From the NCBI RefSeq assembly GCF_900111115.1, contig NZ_FOGD01000001.1:186001-250000 (forward strand): DNA of 64,000 bases. Reading direction: 5' to 3'. Every line of letters starts with the position of its first letter. The stretch's first letter is position 1. Positions 36,694 to 45,459 of the stretch are shown in pieces. Under the pieces are notes generated by a model. It did no database searches. It had not been told where the DNA came from and was given only the letters and a program-made list of their open reading frames with translations. A program made the translations under genes and the position numbers. Origin of the DNA: Giesbergeria anulus. Its GTDB lineage: Bacteria > Pseudomonadota > Gammaproteobacteria > Burkholderiales > Burkholderiaceae_C.

Positions 36694-37834
36694 AGCTGGC
36701 GTACCGCTGGGCCATCAGCGAACCCGGTGTCCAGCCCATGATCCGGTTCAACTCTTCCAGACGGAAAAGGTCGCGTCCGTCTGCGTCTTTCAGCTCCAGC
36801 CAGCGGCAGGTTGCTTCATGTCTCAGGTCATGTTCGTGCAGGTCTTTGATGTCCATGTACTCGAACGCGATCTTGAACCGGAACGACAGCCGCTGGCTGA
36901 CTGTCTTCATCCCCTTGACCCCCTCCTCTTCCATGAATGGGAAAAACCAAGCACTGGGCACCATAGGTCTGGTGGCCAGATACTCGGTTAGCGCCTGATG
37001 CACTTCTTGACGCATAGGCACATCCCGAAAACTAACCTTCCCCCGCCACTGCTTGGAGTTCTGCACCCGCAGCACCTTGTTGTCCATATCGACCTGCTGG
37101 CGCTTGAGGGTGTACGCCTCCTTGAGGCGCAAACCTGAATTGACGATCAACAGGTAGAGCGTCAGCAGGGCATTGCCACCCTTGAGCTGCAAGCCACGGG
37201 GCCGGTCTGGGCGCTCATAACCAGACAGCACCTGAACGATCTTCTCGTGTTCACCGGGTTGTAGCCGTCGATCCCGCGTTACGGACTGCTTAACCTCTCC
37301 GCCTTTTGCCTGAACCAGCTTGGCATCCATATCGGTGTAGGTCGAATAGCCCTTGGGCAGCAGCTTGATGGGGTTGGCGATAGTCGTCAGGCTTGGATGG
37401 TGGCGCAGATATTCATCAATGGCCCGGCTCAGGGCTTGGATACGGTGCTTGATAGATCCGGGGGACAGGTTTTTTTCCACCTTCAACTGGCGAACGTACC
37501 CCGACAACCATGAGTAATTGGCCTCCAGCAGCTTGACAGCACCAATCTCATGCGTGAGCGTCTTCAAGGTCAGGAGTTGTGTCGGGGCAGCAAATCCGCT
37601 ATCGGCCCACTCGCCCAGCACGCGGGAGAGGCGCACATCGCCTGCCGAAGAAGCTGGAGCCACCAACTCTTGGGGCAATGGCAGGTCGGTCTGCCTCATT
37701 AATTTCCATTGTTGCGCATACCTTACAGCCTCTTCTTCCGAATCGAAGGTAAAGTATTTGCGTCCACCTGGGAGCAGGGGATGGCGTAAGCCAATTTCCC
37801 ACTTGCCTGATGGTTTTTGTCTCGGTTTAGCCAT
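36614..37834 (-). CDS. int: Phage integrase, tyrosine recombinase
   Basis: 406 residues. A short N-terminal arm-binding part (KWEIGLRHPLLPGGRKYFTF) and a SAM-like core-binding domain (WLSGYVRQLKVEKNLSPGSI) precede the catalytic domain. In it are the first Arg (VNSGLRLKEAYTLKRQQVDM), the HxxR pair (LHEHDLRHEATCRWLEL) and the Tyr (GWTPGSLMAQRYASF), so the enzyme appears intact. It is the last phage gene before host DNA, so one attachment site should lie just to the right. It ends overlapping xis on the opposite strand. Confidence 0.88.
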   Translation of the reverse strand: MAKPRQKPSGKWEIGLRHPLLPGGRKYFTFDSEEEAVRYAQQWKLMRQTDLPLPQELVAPASSAGDVRLSRVLGEWADSGFAAPTQLLTLKTLTHEIGAVKLLEANYSWLSGYVRQLKVEKNLSPGSIKHRIQALSRAIDEYLRHHPSLTTIANPIKLLPKGYSTYTDMDAKLVQAKGGEVKQSVTRDRRLQPGEHEKIVQVLSGYERPDRPRGLQLKGGNALLTLYLLIVNSGLRLKEAYTLKRQQVDMDNKVLRVQNSKQWRGKVSFRDVPMRQEVHQALTEYLATRPMVPSAWFFPFMEEEGVKGMKTVSQRLSFRFKIAFEYMDIKDLHEHDLRHEATCRWLELKDADGRDLFRLEELNRIMGWTPGSLMAQRYASFRGVDLAQRLWALPLGAKPEAPSGGT

Positions 37835-37892
37835 CTTTGCGACGTCTCGTTTTGATAAGTCGTATCATCGCACGGACTGATTGAGTCTTAGC

Positions 37893-37911
37893 CGCCATTT
37901 CGTGGCGTTTT
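37893..37911 (+). terminator. Hairpin between int and the attachment region
   Basis: CGCCA-TTTCG-TGGCG followed by TTTT, in the 150-bp gap between int and pdxH. It may insulate int from transcription reading from either side. Confidence 0.55.
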
Positions 37912-37977
37912 GAGGGCTATTCGAGGTTGTTTTTAGCGGAAATTTAGTTGTGTTTGCATATAAGTATTTGATTTTAA

Positions 37978-38070
37978 ATGATCTGTAAAATGAACAAATT
38001 TAATACAGTCGGCTACAAAATCGAACTGATCCAGCGCGCAGAAGATGCCGCTGGTGTTGGCTTGCGCTGA
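37978..38070 (+). other. Probable prophage-host junction with 3' fragment of a host gene
   Basis: A 30-codon frame changes abruptly from AT-rich, phage-like DNA to GC-rich codons with normal host usage (GYKIELIQRAEDAAGVGLR, then TGA). It has no ribosome site. This fits the 3' end of a host gene left behind when the prophage integrated inside that gene, with the attachment core near 37,990-38,030. No tRNA is seen here. Confidence 0.4.
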
Positions 38071-38091
38071 TCTTTTTTTGGGGCTATTGCT

Positions 38092-38742
38092 ATGACCACT
38101 CCTTCTGCCTCCCTTGCCAGCCTGCGCAAAAGCTACGAGCGGGCCGAACTGAACGAAGAAGCCTCCCACGCCAATCCTCTGGATCAGTTTGCCCACTGGC
38201 TGCAAGAGGCCATTCAGGCCCAATTGCCCGAACCTAATGCCATGACGGTAGCCACCGTGGGCAGCGATTTACGCCCCAGCACCCGTGTGGTGCTCATCAA
38301 GGGTTACGACGAGGGCGGCATCGTCTGGTATACCAACTACGACAGCCGCAAAGGCTGCGAATTGGCCGGCAATCCCTATGCCGCCTTGCAGTTCCACTGG
38401 GTAGAGTTGGAGCGGGTAGTGCGTATTGAGGGGATCGTAGAAAAGGTCAGTGCAAAAGAAAGCGACGAATATTTCCAAAGCCGGCCACTCGATTCGCGCA
38501 TTGGTGCTTGGGCCAGCCCACAAAGCCAAGTCATTGCTGGACGCGGTGTTTTGGTAGCCAATGCTGCTCGGTATGGTGCCCAGTTTTTCTTGCAGCCGCC
38601 ACGGCCAGAGCACTGGGGTGGCTACCGACTTCGGCCCGAACAATGGGAATTTTGGCAAGGCCGCAAAAGTCGGCTGCATGATCGTTTACGCTATCGGCAA
38701 AACCACGCTAGCGTCTGGGTACGCGAGCGCTTAGCGCCCTGA
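38092..38742 (+). CDS. pdxH: Pyridoxamine/pyridoxine 5'-phosphate oxidase
   Basis: 216 residues, the usual size. Characteristic segments are [20 protein letters not shown] (FMN site), [60 protein letters not shown], and the C-terminal [20 protein letters not shown] followed by RLHDRLRY. It oxidises pyridoxamine or pyridoxine phosphate to pyridoxal 5'-phosphate with FMN and oxygen. First host gene right of the prophage. The chemosensory cluster follows but is probably a separate function. Confidence 0.95.
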   Translation: MTTPSASLASLRKSYERAELNEEASHANPLDQFAHWLQEAIQAQLPEPNAMTVATVGSDLRPSTRVVLIKGYDEGGIVWYTNYDSRKGCELAGNPYAALQFHWVELERVVRIEGIVEKVSAKESDEYFQSRPLDSRIGAWASPQSQVIAGRGVLVANAARYGAQFFLQPPRPEHWGGYRLRPEQWEFWQGRKSRLHDRLRYRQNHASVWVRERLAP

Positions 38743-38769
38743 AATCATCCTTCTTTTAAGGTGTGCCGT

Positions 38770-39102
38770 ATGGAAATCATTCAGGAAAGATTGGGGGACA
38801 AATGTTGCCTGCATCTGCGCGGCGATTGCAACATTTACCACGCTGGCGCACTCAAAGCGGCCCTGTTCGACACGTTGCGCACCCCGGCTCCCTTCGATAT
38901 CGACCTATCAGGCATCACCGAAATCGACACCGCTGGCATCCAAGTGCTGATGGCAGCCAAAAATCATGCACGGGCCCATGGTGTTGAGTTGCGGCTTTTG
39001 GGCCACAGCTCACCAGTGTTAGAGCTGATCGAGATTTATGACTTGGCCGCCTGGCTGGGCGATCCGCTGATTGTGGCGGCGGCACCAGCCCACCACGGAT
39101 AG
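38770..39102 (+). CDS. STAS-domain protein of the chemosensory cluster
   Basis: 110 residues from ATG 38770 (AAGGTG upstream). FDIDLSGITEIDTAGIQVLM is the STAS phosphorylation-site strand with Thr in the D-T-A-G position, and AAKNHARAHGVELRLLGHSS follows as in SpoIIAA-like anti-sigma antagonists. Here it sits nine bases ahead of cheA, so it probably works as a phosphorylatable switch or scaffold within the chemosensory system rather than in sigma control. Clusters beginning with STAS-cheA are known in Burkholderiales. Confidence 0.85.
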   Translation: MEIIQERLGDKCCLHLRGDCNIYHAGALKAALFDTLRTPAPFDIDLSGITEIDTAGIQVLMAAKNHARAHGVELRLLGHSSPVLELIEIYDLAAWLGDPLIVAAAPAHHG

Positions 39103-39111
39103 GGGCATGCC

Positions 39112-41262
39112 ATGGACTTGAATGACGCATTGCACACCTTTTTTGATGAGAGCCGGGGCCTGTTGGTGGACATGGAGGCGGCACTGATCCACCTAGAGCA
39201 GACGCCCAATGATCCCGAAGCCATCAATGCCGTGTTTCGTGCTGCCCACACCATCAAGGGGGCAGCGGGTATGTTCGGCCTTGATGATATTGTGTTGTTC
39301 ACGCACCATTTAGAAACCCTACTGGTGCTGGTACGCGAAGGCACCGTACCCCTGAGCAGTGACCTGATTGGCCTGCTGCTGCAAAGTGGCGACCATGTCG
39401 GCCACCTGCTCGATGCCATGGCAGCTGGTGGTTTGCGCAGCGACACCCTACTGCACACCGAGCACCAATTGCTGGCGCAACTGCAACGCGCCTGTGGCAG
39501 TACCAACGGCGCCATAGAGGTAGCTTCGCTGCCCAAAATAGATTTCAATACCCCTGAGAGCCTCAACAGTGACGAGCTTTGGCACCTGTCTCTGCGTTTT
39601 TCTCCGACGGTAATGCAGCAAGGTTTTGAGCCGGCCTCCTTCATCCACCATCTGCGCACGCTGGGACGCATCGTCCAAATCAGCACCCTGACGCATGCGC
39701 TGCCCGCCTTGAGTGAGATGGACCCAGAATGCTGCTATCTGGGCTTTGAGATTCGCTTTGCCAGCCATGCCAGTAAGAGTGAGATCGAGGGCATTTTTGA
39801 GTTTGTCAGTGACGATTGCCAGTTGCGTATTCTGCCCCCCGATAGCCGGGTGGAAGATTATTTGCGCCTGATTGATGAACTGCCCGCCGACCGAATGCGC
39901 TTAGGAGAAATTCTGCGGGCCTGTGGTGCCCTGACCGAGCAGGAATTGCAACGCGCCCTACAAGAGCAGGCCGAGACCCCCCAAGAGCACCAGCCCTTGG
40001 GGGCCATCCTGATCGAAGAGCAGGCCGTTCAACCCGAACTGGTGCAGGGCGCTATTGGCCGCCAAAACGAACTGCGCCAACGCCAAGCCCAAGAAGCCAA
40101 GCTGATCCGCGTGCATTCGGACAAGCTCGATACCCTGATTAACCGGGTGGCCGAACTCGTCATTGCCAGTTCTGCCGTGGGCGTGCTGGCGCGGCACAAC
40201 AAAGATCGCTCTATGCGCGAGGCCGCCTCGATCGTCTCGCGCCTGACCGAACAGGTGCGCGATGGTGCCATGATGCTGCGCATGGTGGAGATTGGTGAGA
40301 TCTTTAACCGCTTTAAGCGCGTGGTACGTGATGTGTCTAAAGAAACGGGCAAAGAGATTGAACTGCACATTGGTGGTGCCGAGACCGAGCTGGACAAAAT
40401 CTTGGTCGATAAAATTGCCGACCCTTTGACGCATCTGGTGCGCAATGCCATTGACCACGGGATTGAGCTACCAGCTGTGCGCTTGCAGCGCGGCAAAACC
40501 GCCGTGGGGCGCTTGGATTTGCGTGCCTCCCATGAGGCTGGGGTAATTGTGATTGAGATGTCCGACGATGGCGCGGGTCTCAACCGTGAGCGCATTTTAG
40601 CCAAGGCAGTGCAAAAGGGCCTGATTGCTGCTGATGCCGAACCCAGTGATGCCCAAATCTGGGAGCTGATTTTTGAGCCGGGGTTTTCTACCGCAGAACA
40701 GGTTAGCAACCTGTCTGGGCGTGGTGTGGGCATGGATGTCGTCAAGCGCAACATCGAGGCACTGCGCGGCAGTATTGACATTGAAAACCGCCCCGGTCAT
40801 GGCGCTACTTTTCGCATCCGTCTGCCCTTGACGTTGGCTATTATTGATGGATTCTTGATGTCGGTCAGTGACTCCAATTATGTTGTGCCTTTGGATGTAG
40901 TAATTGAGTGTATCCATTTGGCACCTGATGCCAAAAATTATGTCAATCTTCGGGGTGAAGTGCTGCCGTTGCTACGCCTACGACAGCATTTCCAATTAGA
41001 AAAACGTGATTTACGCCGTGAAAACGTGGTGGTAGTACAGGTGGGTGGGCGCAAGATGGGTCTGGTGGTAGACCAACTCAAAGGAGAACTGCAAGCGGTG
41101 ATTAAGCCGCTGGGGCCTTTGATTGACGGTTTACCCGGTATTTCTGGTTCTGCCGTGCTGGGAACCGGAGAAATAGCGTTGATGCTAGACATACAAGAAT
41201 TGATTCATCAAGCATCTCACACGGCGGTAGATTATGCCAAAATGGCAATCACAATCAAATAA
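39112..41262 (+). CDS. cheA: CheA histidine kinase
   Basis: 716 residues. P1/HPt with His46 in FRAAHTIKGAAGMFG; a region at about 265-325 (RLGEILRACGALTEQELQRA and LGAILIEEQAVQPELVQGAI) that looks like a GspE-N/MshEN-type helical repeat, unusual inside CheA; dimerisation helices (KLDTLINRVAELVIASSAVG); HATPase with N-box HLVRNAIDHGIEL, G1 DDGAGLNRERI and G2 GRGVGMDVVKRNIEALRGSI; and a C-terminal CheW-like domain. No receiver domain. It autophosphorylates under control of the MCP and CheW encoded downstream. No cheY or cheB lies in the window, so its partner must be elsewhere. Confidence 0.93.
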   Translation: MDLNDALHTFFDESRGLLVDMEAALIHLEQTPNDPEAINAVFRAAHTIKGAAGMFGLDDIVLFTHHLETLLVLVREGTVPLSSDLIGLLLQSGDHVGHLLDAMAAGGLRSDTLLHTEHQLLAQLQRACGSTNGAIEVASLPKIDFNTPESLNSDELWHLSLRFSPTVMQQGFEPASFIHHLRTLGRIVQISTLTHALPALSEMDPECCYLGFEIRFASHASKSEIEGIFEFVSDDCQLRILPPDSRVEDYLRLIDELPADRMRLGEILRACGALTEQELQRALQEQAETPQEHQPLGAILIEEQAVQPELVQGAIGRQNELRQRQAQEAKLIRVHSDKLDTLINRVAELVIASSAVGVLARHNKDRSMREAASIVSRLTEQVRDGAMMLRMVEIGEIFNRFKRVVRDVSKETGKEIELHIGGAETELDKILVDKIADPLTHLVRNAIDHGIELPAVRLQRGKTAVGRLDLRASHEAGVIVIEMSDDGAGLNRERILAKAVQKGLIAADAEPSDAQIWELIFEPGFSTAEQVSNLSGRGVGMDVVKRNIEALRGSIDIENRPGHGATFRIRLPLTLAIIDGFLMSVSDSNYVVPLDVVIECIHLAPDAKNYVNLRGEVLPLLRLRQHFQLEKRDLRRENVVVVQVGGRKMGLVVDQLKGELQAVIKPLGPLIDGLPGISGSAVLGTGEIALMLDIQELIHQASHTAVDYAKMAITIK

Positions 41263-41274
41263 GAGAGGTGTTGC

Positions 41275-42927
41275 ATGTTGAATAATATTCGCATTGGCCT
41301 GCGCATGGGTCTGGGTTTTTTGCTAGTAATTTGTGCCACTATGACTATGGTGGTCGTGTTGCTGCTCGAATTAGAAAAATTTAATGATGAAATGCAAACA
41401 CTGGTGGATGGTCGCTTTCCCAATGTAGTTTATTCTAACGCGCTCATTGACAATCTAAACAGTGCAAATTTGTCTATGCGTGACATCTTGCTCACGCAAG
41501 ACCCTGCTGTAATCAAAAATGAAATAGAAAAAATTTCTGTTATCCGGAAAAATTTTACTGAAGCTTTGGTGAAGTTAGATAAAAACACTCAATCGGAAGA
41601 AGGAAATAAATTCCTTTCCCGCATCAAAGAGAATCGCGTTCATTATGGAAATGGCTTAGAAAAATACTTAAAATTAGTTGGAGATAATAAAAGAGAAGAA
41701 GCCTTGGTGGTTTTGCAGGGAGAACTGTACTCTGCCCAAGTTCCTTACCAAAAAAGCATTGAAGAGATGATTGATTTTCAGAGTAAGTTGGTGGAAAAGG
41801 CCGGAGGTGATGCCAATACCAGTTTTCATGCCGCTGAAAAACTGATGCTAGGGTTGTCTATAGGTACTACGCTGCTGGCGCTGCTAATTGCCTTTGTGGT
41901 TACCCGTAGCGTGATACGCCCGCTTGCACAAGCCACCAATGTAGCCAGTTTACTTGCTGAAGGCGATATCAGCGTAAAAATGGATGTACAGGGCCGCGAT
42001 GAGGTAGCGCAATTGCAAGAGGCTATGAGCAACATGGTCGATAAGCTCTCGCATATCATTACTAATGTTCGTGCCACCTCTGATAGCCTTTCCAGTGCTT
42101 CAGAAGAAATATCAGCCACTGCCCAATCGCTATCACAGGGTGCTACAGAACAAGCTGCTAGTGTGGAGGAAATTTCTTCTACCCTTGATGAGACCAGTGC
42201 CTCGGTGCAACAGAACTCCGAAAATGCTGTCATTACCGACAATATGGCTACCCAAGCCGCTGCCGATGCCAGCCAAGGCGGCGATGCCGTCAACCAAACG
42301 GTTCAGGCCATGAAAAGCATTGCCAACAAGATTGGCATTATTGACGATATCGCCTACCAGACCAACCTGTTGGCACTCAACGCAGCCATTGAGGCTGCAC
42401 GGGCGGGTGAGCACGGCAAGGGGTTTGCTGTGGTGGCCGAAGAGGTGCGCAAACTGGCCGAACGCAGCCAAGAAGCTGCCCAAGAGATTGGCGAGCTGGC
42501 AGGCAGCTCTGTAGCACAAGCTGAACGGGCTGGTAAGCTGCTGCAAGACATGGTGCCCACCATTCGTAAAACCTCTGATTTGGTGAAAGAAATAGCCGCA
42601 GCAAGTCAAGAGCAAAGTAGTGGTGTGGGGCAAATCAACGCCGCTGTGGGACAACTGAACCAAACCACGCAACAAAGCGCCTCCGCTAGCGAGGAGCTCG
42701 CCGCTACGGCCGAAGAAATGAGTTCGCAAGCAGAACAGCTGCAACAGTTGATGTCGTTCTTCAAAATCAACGCGACTGAAATGAGCACAGCCAGCAAGCC
42801 GCCAAGCAACCACCACTATCAGAGCAAACAGCCTACTAAGTTTGCCAATAAACCACTGCAGACTATACCTGCACGGCGTAACTTGGCTGTTAAGGGATCA
42901 CCAGGGGCGGACTTTGTCCGTTTCTGA
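41275..42927 (+). CDS. Methyl-accepting chemotaxis protein
   Basis: 550 residues. TM1 at about 8-30 ([20 protein letters not shown]), a periplasmic four-helix-bundle sensor domain (about 31-190), TM2 at about 193-215, HAMP, then the signalling domain with the conserved tip [20 protein letters not shown] followed by [20 protein letters not shown]. The C-terminus has no NWETF-type pentapeptide. Base composition in the sensor part is more AT-rich than in the signalling part, common for receptors that exchange sensor modules. Ligand unknown; signals to the adjacent CheA. Confidence 0.93.
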   Translation: MLNNIRIGLRMGLGFLLVICATMTMVVVLLLELEKFNDEMQTLVDGRFPNVVYSNALIDNLNSANLSMRDILLTQDPAVIKNEIEKISVIRKNFTEALVKLDKNTQSEEGNKFLSRIKENRVHYGNGLEKYLKLVGDNKREEALVVLQGELYSAQVPYQKSIEEMIDFQSKLVEKAGGDANTSFHAAEKLMLGLSIGTTLLALLIAFVVTRSVIRPLAQATNVASLLAEGDISVKMDVQGRDEVAQLQEAMSNMVDKLSHIITNVRATSDSLSSASEEISATAQSLSQGATEQAASVEEISSTLDETSASVQQNSENAVITDNMATQAAADASQGGDAVNQTVQAMKSIANKIGIIDDIAYQTNLLALNAAIEAARAGEHGKGFAVVAEEVRKLAERSQEAAQEIGELAGSSVAQAERAGKLLQDMVPTIRKTSDLVKEIAAASQEQSSGVGQINAAVGQLNQTTQQSASASEELAATAEEMSSQAEQLQQLMSFFKINATEMSTASKPPSNHHYQSKQPTKFANKPLQTIPARRNLAVKGSPGADFVRF

Positions 42928-42934
42928 AAGGCCG

Positions 42935-43480
42935 ATGGTGATACCAAGCACTGCACTGGCGCAGCAAGGCCAAGGGGCTGCATTGATGTTAGGACACAGC
43001 GGCCCGAAAAAACACTTAATTTTTACCCTTAATGGCGAGGTTTATGCGATTGCCATTGATCAGATCCGAGAAATCATTGGATTCCGTTCACCTACTATTG
43101 TGCCGATGATGCCTAGTTATTTGCGTGGCATCATCAATTTACGCGGTATGGTGGTGCCGGTACTGGATTTGGCTTACCGTTTTGGCCTAGCACCCAATCC
43201 GGTAGGAAAGCGAACTTGCATTATAATATTGGAGCTTCCTTTGCATCCGGATATGCCAGAACAGCATTATATGGTTGGCTTAGTAGTGGATATGGTTAAT
43301 GCAGTTCTGGATATTTCTCCTAGTATGATAGAGCTTGCGCCCAGCTTTGGTGTCAGTATACGACCCGAATTTTTGCACGGCATGGCAAGAATCAAGGAAA
43401 AATTTATTTTGCTATTAAATTTGCAACGGGTAGTTGCACTTGATGAGTTAAATGCACTACGTTCAATTTCTGATAAATAA
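42935..43480 (+). CDS. cheW: CheW adaptor
   Basis: 181 residues from ATG 42935 (AAAGG just upstream). FTLNGEVYAIAIDQIREIIG, YLRGIINLRGMVVPVLDLAY and RTCIIILELPLHP.MPEQHYMVGLVVDMVNAVLDIS are typical CheW strands. It couples the MCP to CheA. It starts seven bases after the MCP stop. Longer in-frame versions would overlap the MCP gene and are unlikely. Confidence 0.92.
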   Translation: MVIPSTALAQQGQGAALMLGHSGPKKHLIFTLNGEVYAIAIDQIREIIGFRSPTIVPMMPSYLRGIINLRGMVVPVLDLAYRFGLAPNPVGKRTCIIILELPLHPDMPEQHYMVGLVVDMVNAVLDISPSMIELAPSFGVSIRPEFLHGMARIKEKFILLLNLQRVVALDELNALRSISDK

Positions 43481-43504
43481 GTCTGATTCTGTATTAATTT
43501 TGGC

Positions 43505-44368
43505 ATGGCAATAAAATATACAAAATGGGACAACAGAAATAAATCTGCCAATTTGTTGTTGTCTGACCATGATTTCAATAATTTTCGGCACTGGATCTTT
43601 GAGATATCTGGTATATCGATGGGGCCAAGCAAAAAAGCTTTAGTGGCCGGGCGCTTGGCACGCCGTGTTCAACATCATGGCTTGCGTAGTTTCCATGCTT
43701 ATTTTGATTATTTGCACCATGACACAGCAGAACATCAGATAGCGATTGACTTACTAACCACCAACGAAACCCATTTTTTTCGCGAGCCACGGCATTTTGA
43801 ATTGTTGCGTGATGTGGTATTGCCAGAATACAGCCAAACGCAAAAGATGCGCATTTGGAGTGCAGCCTCTTCTACGGGGCAAGAGGTGTATAGCATTGCG
43901 ATGGTTTTGGCCCATGTTTTAGGCCAAGAGCCTTGGGAAATTCTAGGTTCTGATCTTTCCACCAAGGTGCTAGACCAAGCCTGCTCTGCACTGTATGACA
44001 TCTCTATGGCACGAGAAATACCAGACCTGTTTTTGCGCAGTTTTTGCCTGAAGGGCGTAGGTGCTCAGAACGGGCGGTTTTTGATTGCCCCTGAAGTGAC
44101 TTCACGGGTTCGATTTGCGCAAGTTAATTTGAACCAAGATTTACCCAATGTGGGGGAATTTGATGTCATTTTTTTGCGCAATGTGCTGATCTATTTTAAT
44201 GAAGATACCAAACGCGGCGTGATAGACCGGCTACAAAAAAAACTCAGGCCGGGAGGCTGGTTTTTTGTCGGTCATTCTGAAAGCCTTCATGGCATCCATC
44301 CGGCACTCGAATCCTATGGTTATTCGGTGTATCGCAAACGCATGGCATCTGCCACCCCTAAGGTCTGA
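43505..44368 (+). CDS. cheR: CheR methyltransferase
   Basis: 287 residues. The N-terminal helical domain (NNFRHWIFEISGISMGPSKK; ALVAGRLARRVQHHGL) is followed by TTNETHFFREPRHFELLRDV, the SAM-binding IWSAASSTGQEVYSIAMVLA, and FDVIFLRNVLIYFNEDTKRG with LRPGGWFFVGHSESL. It methylates glutamates on the MCP. No cheB methylesterase follows, so demethylation must come from another locus or be absent. Confidence 0.93.
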   Translation: MAIKYTKWDNRNKSANLLLSDHDFNNFRHWIFEISGISMGPSKKALVAGRLARRVQHHGLRSFHAYFDYLHHDTAEHQIAIDLLTTNETHFFREPRHFELLRDVVLPEYSQTQKMRIWSAASSTGQEVYSIAMVLAHVLGQEPWEILGSDLSTKVLDQACSALYDISMAREIPDLFLRSFCLKGVGAQNGRFLIAPEVTSRVRFAQVNLNQDLPNVGEFDVIFLRNVLIYFNEDTKRGVIDRLQKKLRPGGWFFVGHSESLHGIHPALESYGYSVYRKRMASATPKV

Positions 44369-44380
44369 GAGGTCTACATC

Positions 44381-45415
44381 ATGCAGCACCAGCCCCCCAC
44401 AGGTTTGGCCGTGTTTCAGCAATGGCGACAGGCACAAAGCAGTACCCCTTCGCGGCGGCTGGGAGCCAACCCCCTAGAGGTGTACCAAGATATCTGGAAC
44501 GCTTGGCTTGAGAGCTTGCAGCCCCCAGTGCCAGCATACCCCAGTGATAAACCACTCCCGCCAGCCTGTGAATGGCATCAAGCTCAGGCCGAAGACGTGG
44601 CGCATTTTTTGCGTATCCGGGCTGGCCAGCGTGCCCACCACCAACCCCAGCGCCAGCTCAGTGAAGTGACGCGCCGACGGTACTGGCGGGTGCTCGATCG
44701 AGTTTATGCCTACGCGGTGCAACAGGGCTGGATGACCACCAGCCCGGTGATGGAGTTGCCCAAGACTGAACGCCCTAAGGTGGTCGATCAACTGGGCCAT
44801 TGCTTGCCACCGTTTCTGTGGGCGCAGCTACCCGCCCATTTTCCGGCCAGCGACTGTTTGCAAGGCGCACGGGATCGGGCTATTTTGCTGCTGCTCTACG
44901 AGCTGGCACTGGCCCCAGAGGAGGTGCGCACCTTGCGCGATGATGGCCTGCTCGATGACAACCGGATGCTGGTGTCTGTGACGTCGGAGGCCGTGCCGAC
45001 TGCCTTGCGTGTCGAGGGCGCACGCAAGGCACAACAGCGCATTTTAAGTGTGCCCCCGCCATTGGGGATCGCCCTGATGGATTGGCTGCGTTATCGCCAC
45101 GCCCATGACCCCACATTGGCCGGCGGCTTGTTATTCCATTCCCGCAAAGGCGGACGGCCTCTGTCTATTCGGGCGCTGTTCCATGTGGCCTCCAAGGTCA
45201 TCCATGAGGCCCACGCTGCCCAGCCCGCCACCGCGCAAACCTATCCACTGCAACGGGTGGGGCCGCAGGTGATGCGCAATACGGCAGTAGTCACTTGGTT
45301 GCGCGCAGGAATGAGCGAAGCCGAAGTGGTCCGGCGCATTGGCGTCGATGGCGTGCGTGCGTTAGATCATTTACGCCACCAAGTGGCTCTACGAGAGCCT
45401 GTATCCGACACCTGA
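44381..45415 (+). CDS. Degenerate tyrosine-recombinase-like protein
   Basis: 344 residues. Fold features of phage integrase/Xer proteins are present: a SAM-like domain (VTRRRYWRVLDRVYAYAVQQ) and a catalytic-type domain (ARDRAILLLLYELALAPEEV; GGLLFHSRKGGRPLSIRALF; VGPQVMRNTAVVTWLRAGMS). The active site looks broken: the first Arg of the G-L-R motif is Ala in LALAPEE, the HxxR motif reads Q-V-M-R, and no Tyr lies in the expected final place (VDGVRALDHLR). It follows cheR by 12 bases. It may be a DNA-binding regulator derived from a recombinase. Confidence 0.7.
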   Translation: MQHQPPTGLAVFQQWRQAQSSTPSRRLGANPLEVYQDIWNAWLESLQPPVPAYPSDKPLPPACEWHQAQAEDVAHFLRIRAGQRAHHQPQRQLSEVTRRRYWRVLDRVYAYAVQQGWMTTSPVMELPKTERPKVVDQLGHCLPPFLWAQLPAHFPASDCLQGARDRAILLLLYELALAPEEVRTLRDDGLLDDNRMLVSVTSEAVPTALRVEGARKAQQRILSVPPPLGIALMDWLRYRHAHDPTLAGGLLFHSRKGGRPLSIRALFHVASKVIHEAHAAQPATAQTYPLQRVGPQVMRNTAVVTWLRAGMSEAEVVRRIGVDGVRALDHLRHQVALREPVSDT

Positions 45416-45459
45416 ACGCCATTGGGGGGCACAATCGGCTCCCCCACCGTTGATTGCCT

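Noticed and set aside
37861-38091. A tRNA or tmRNA gene as prophage attachment site
   Set aside because: No cloverleaf or T-arm consensus was found between int and pdxH; the coding-gene remnant explains the junction better.
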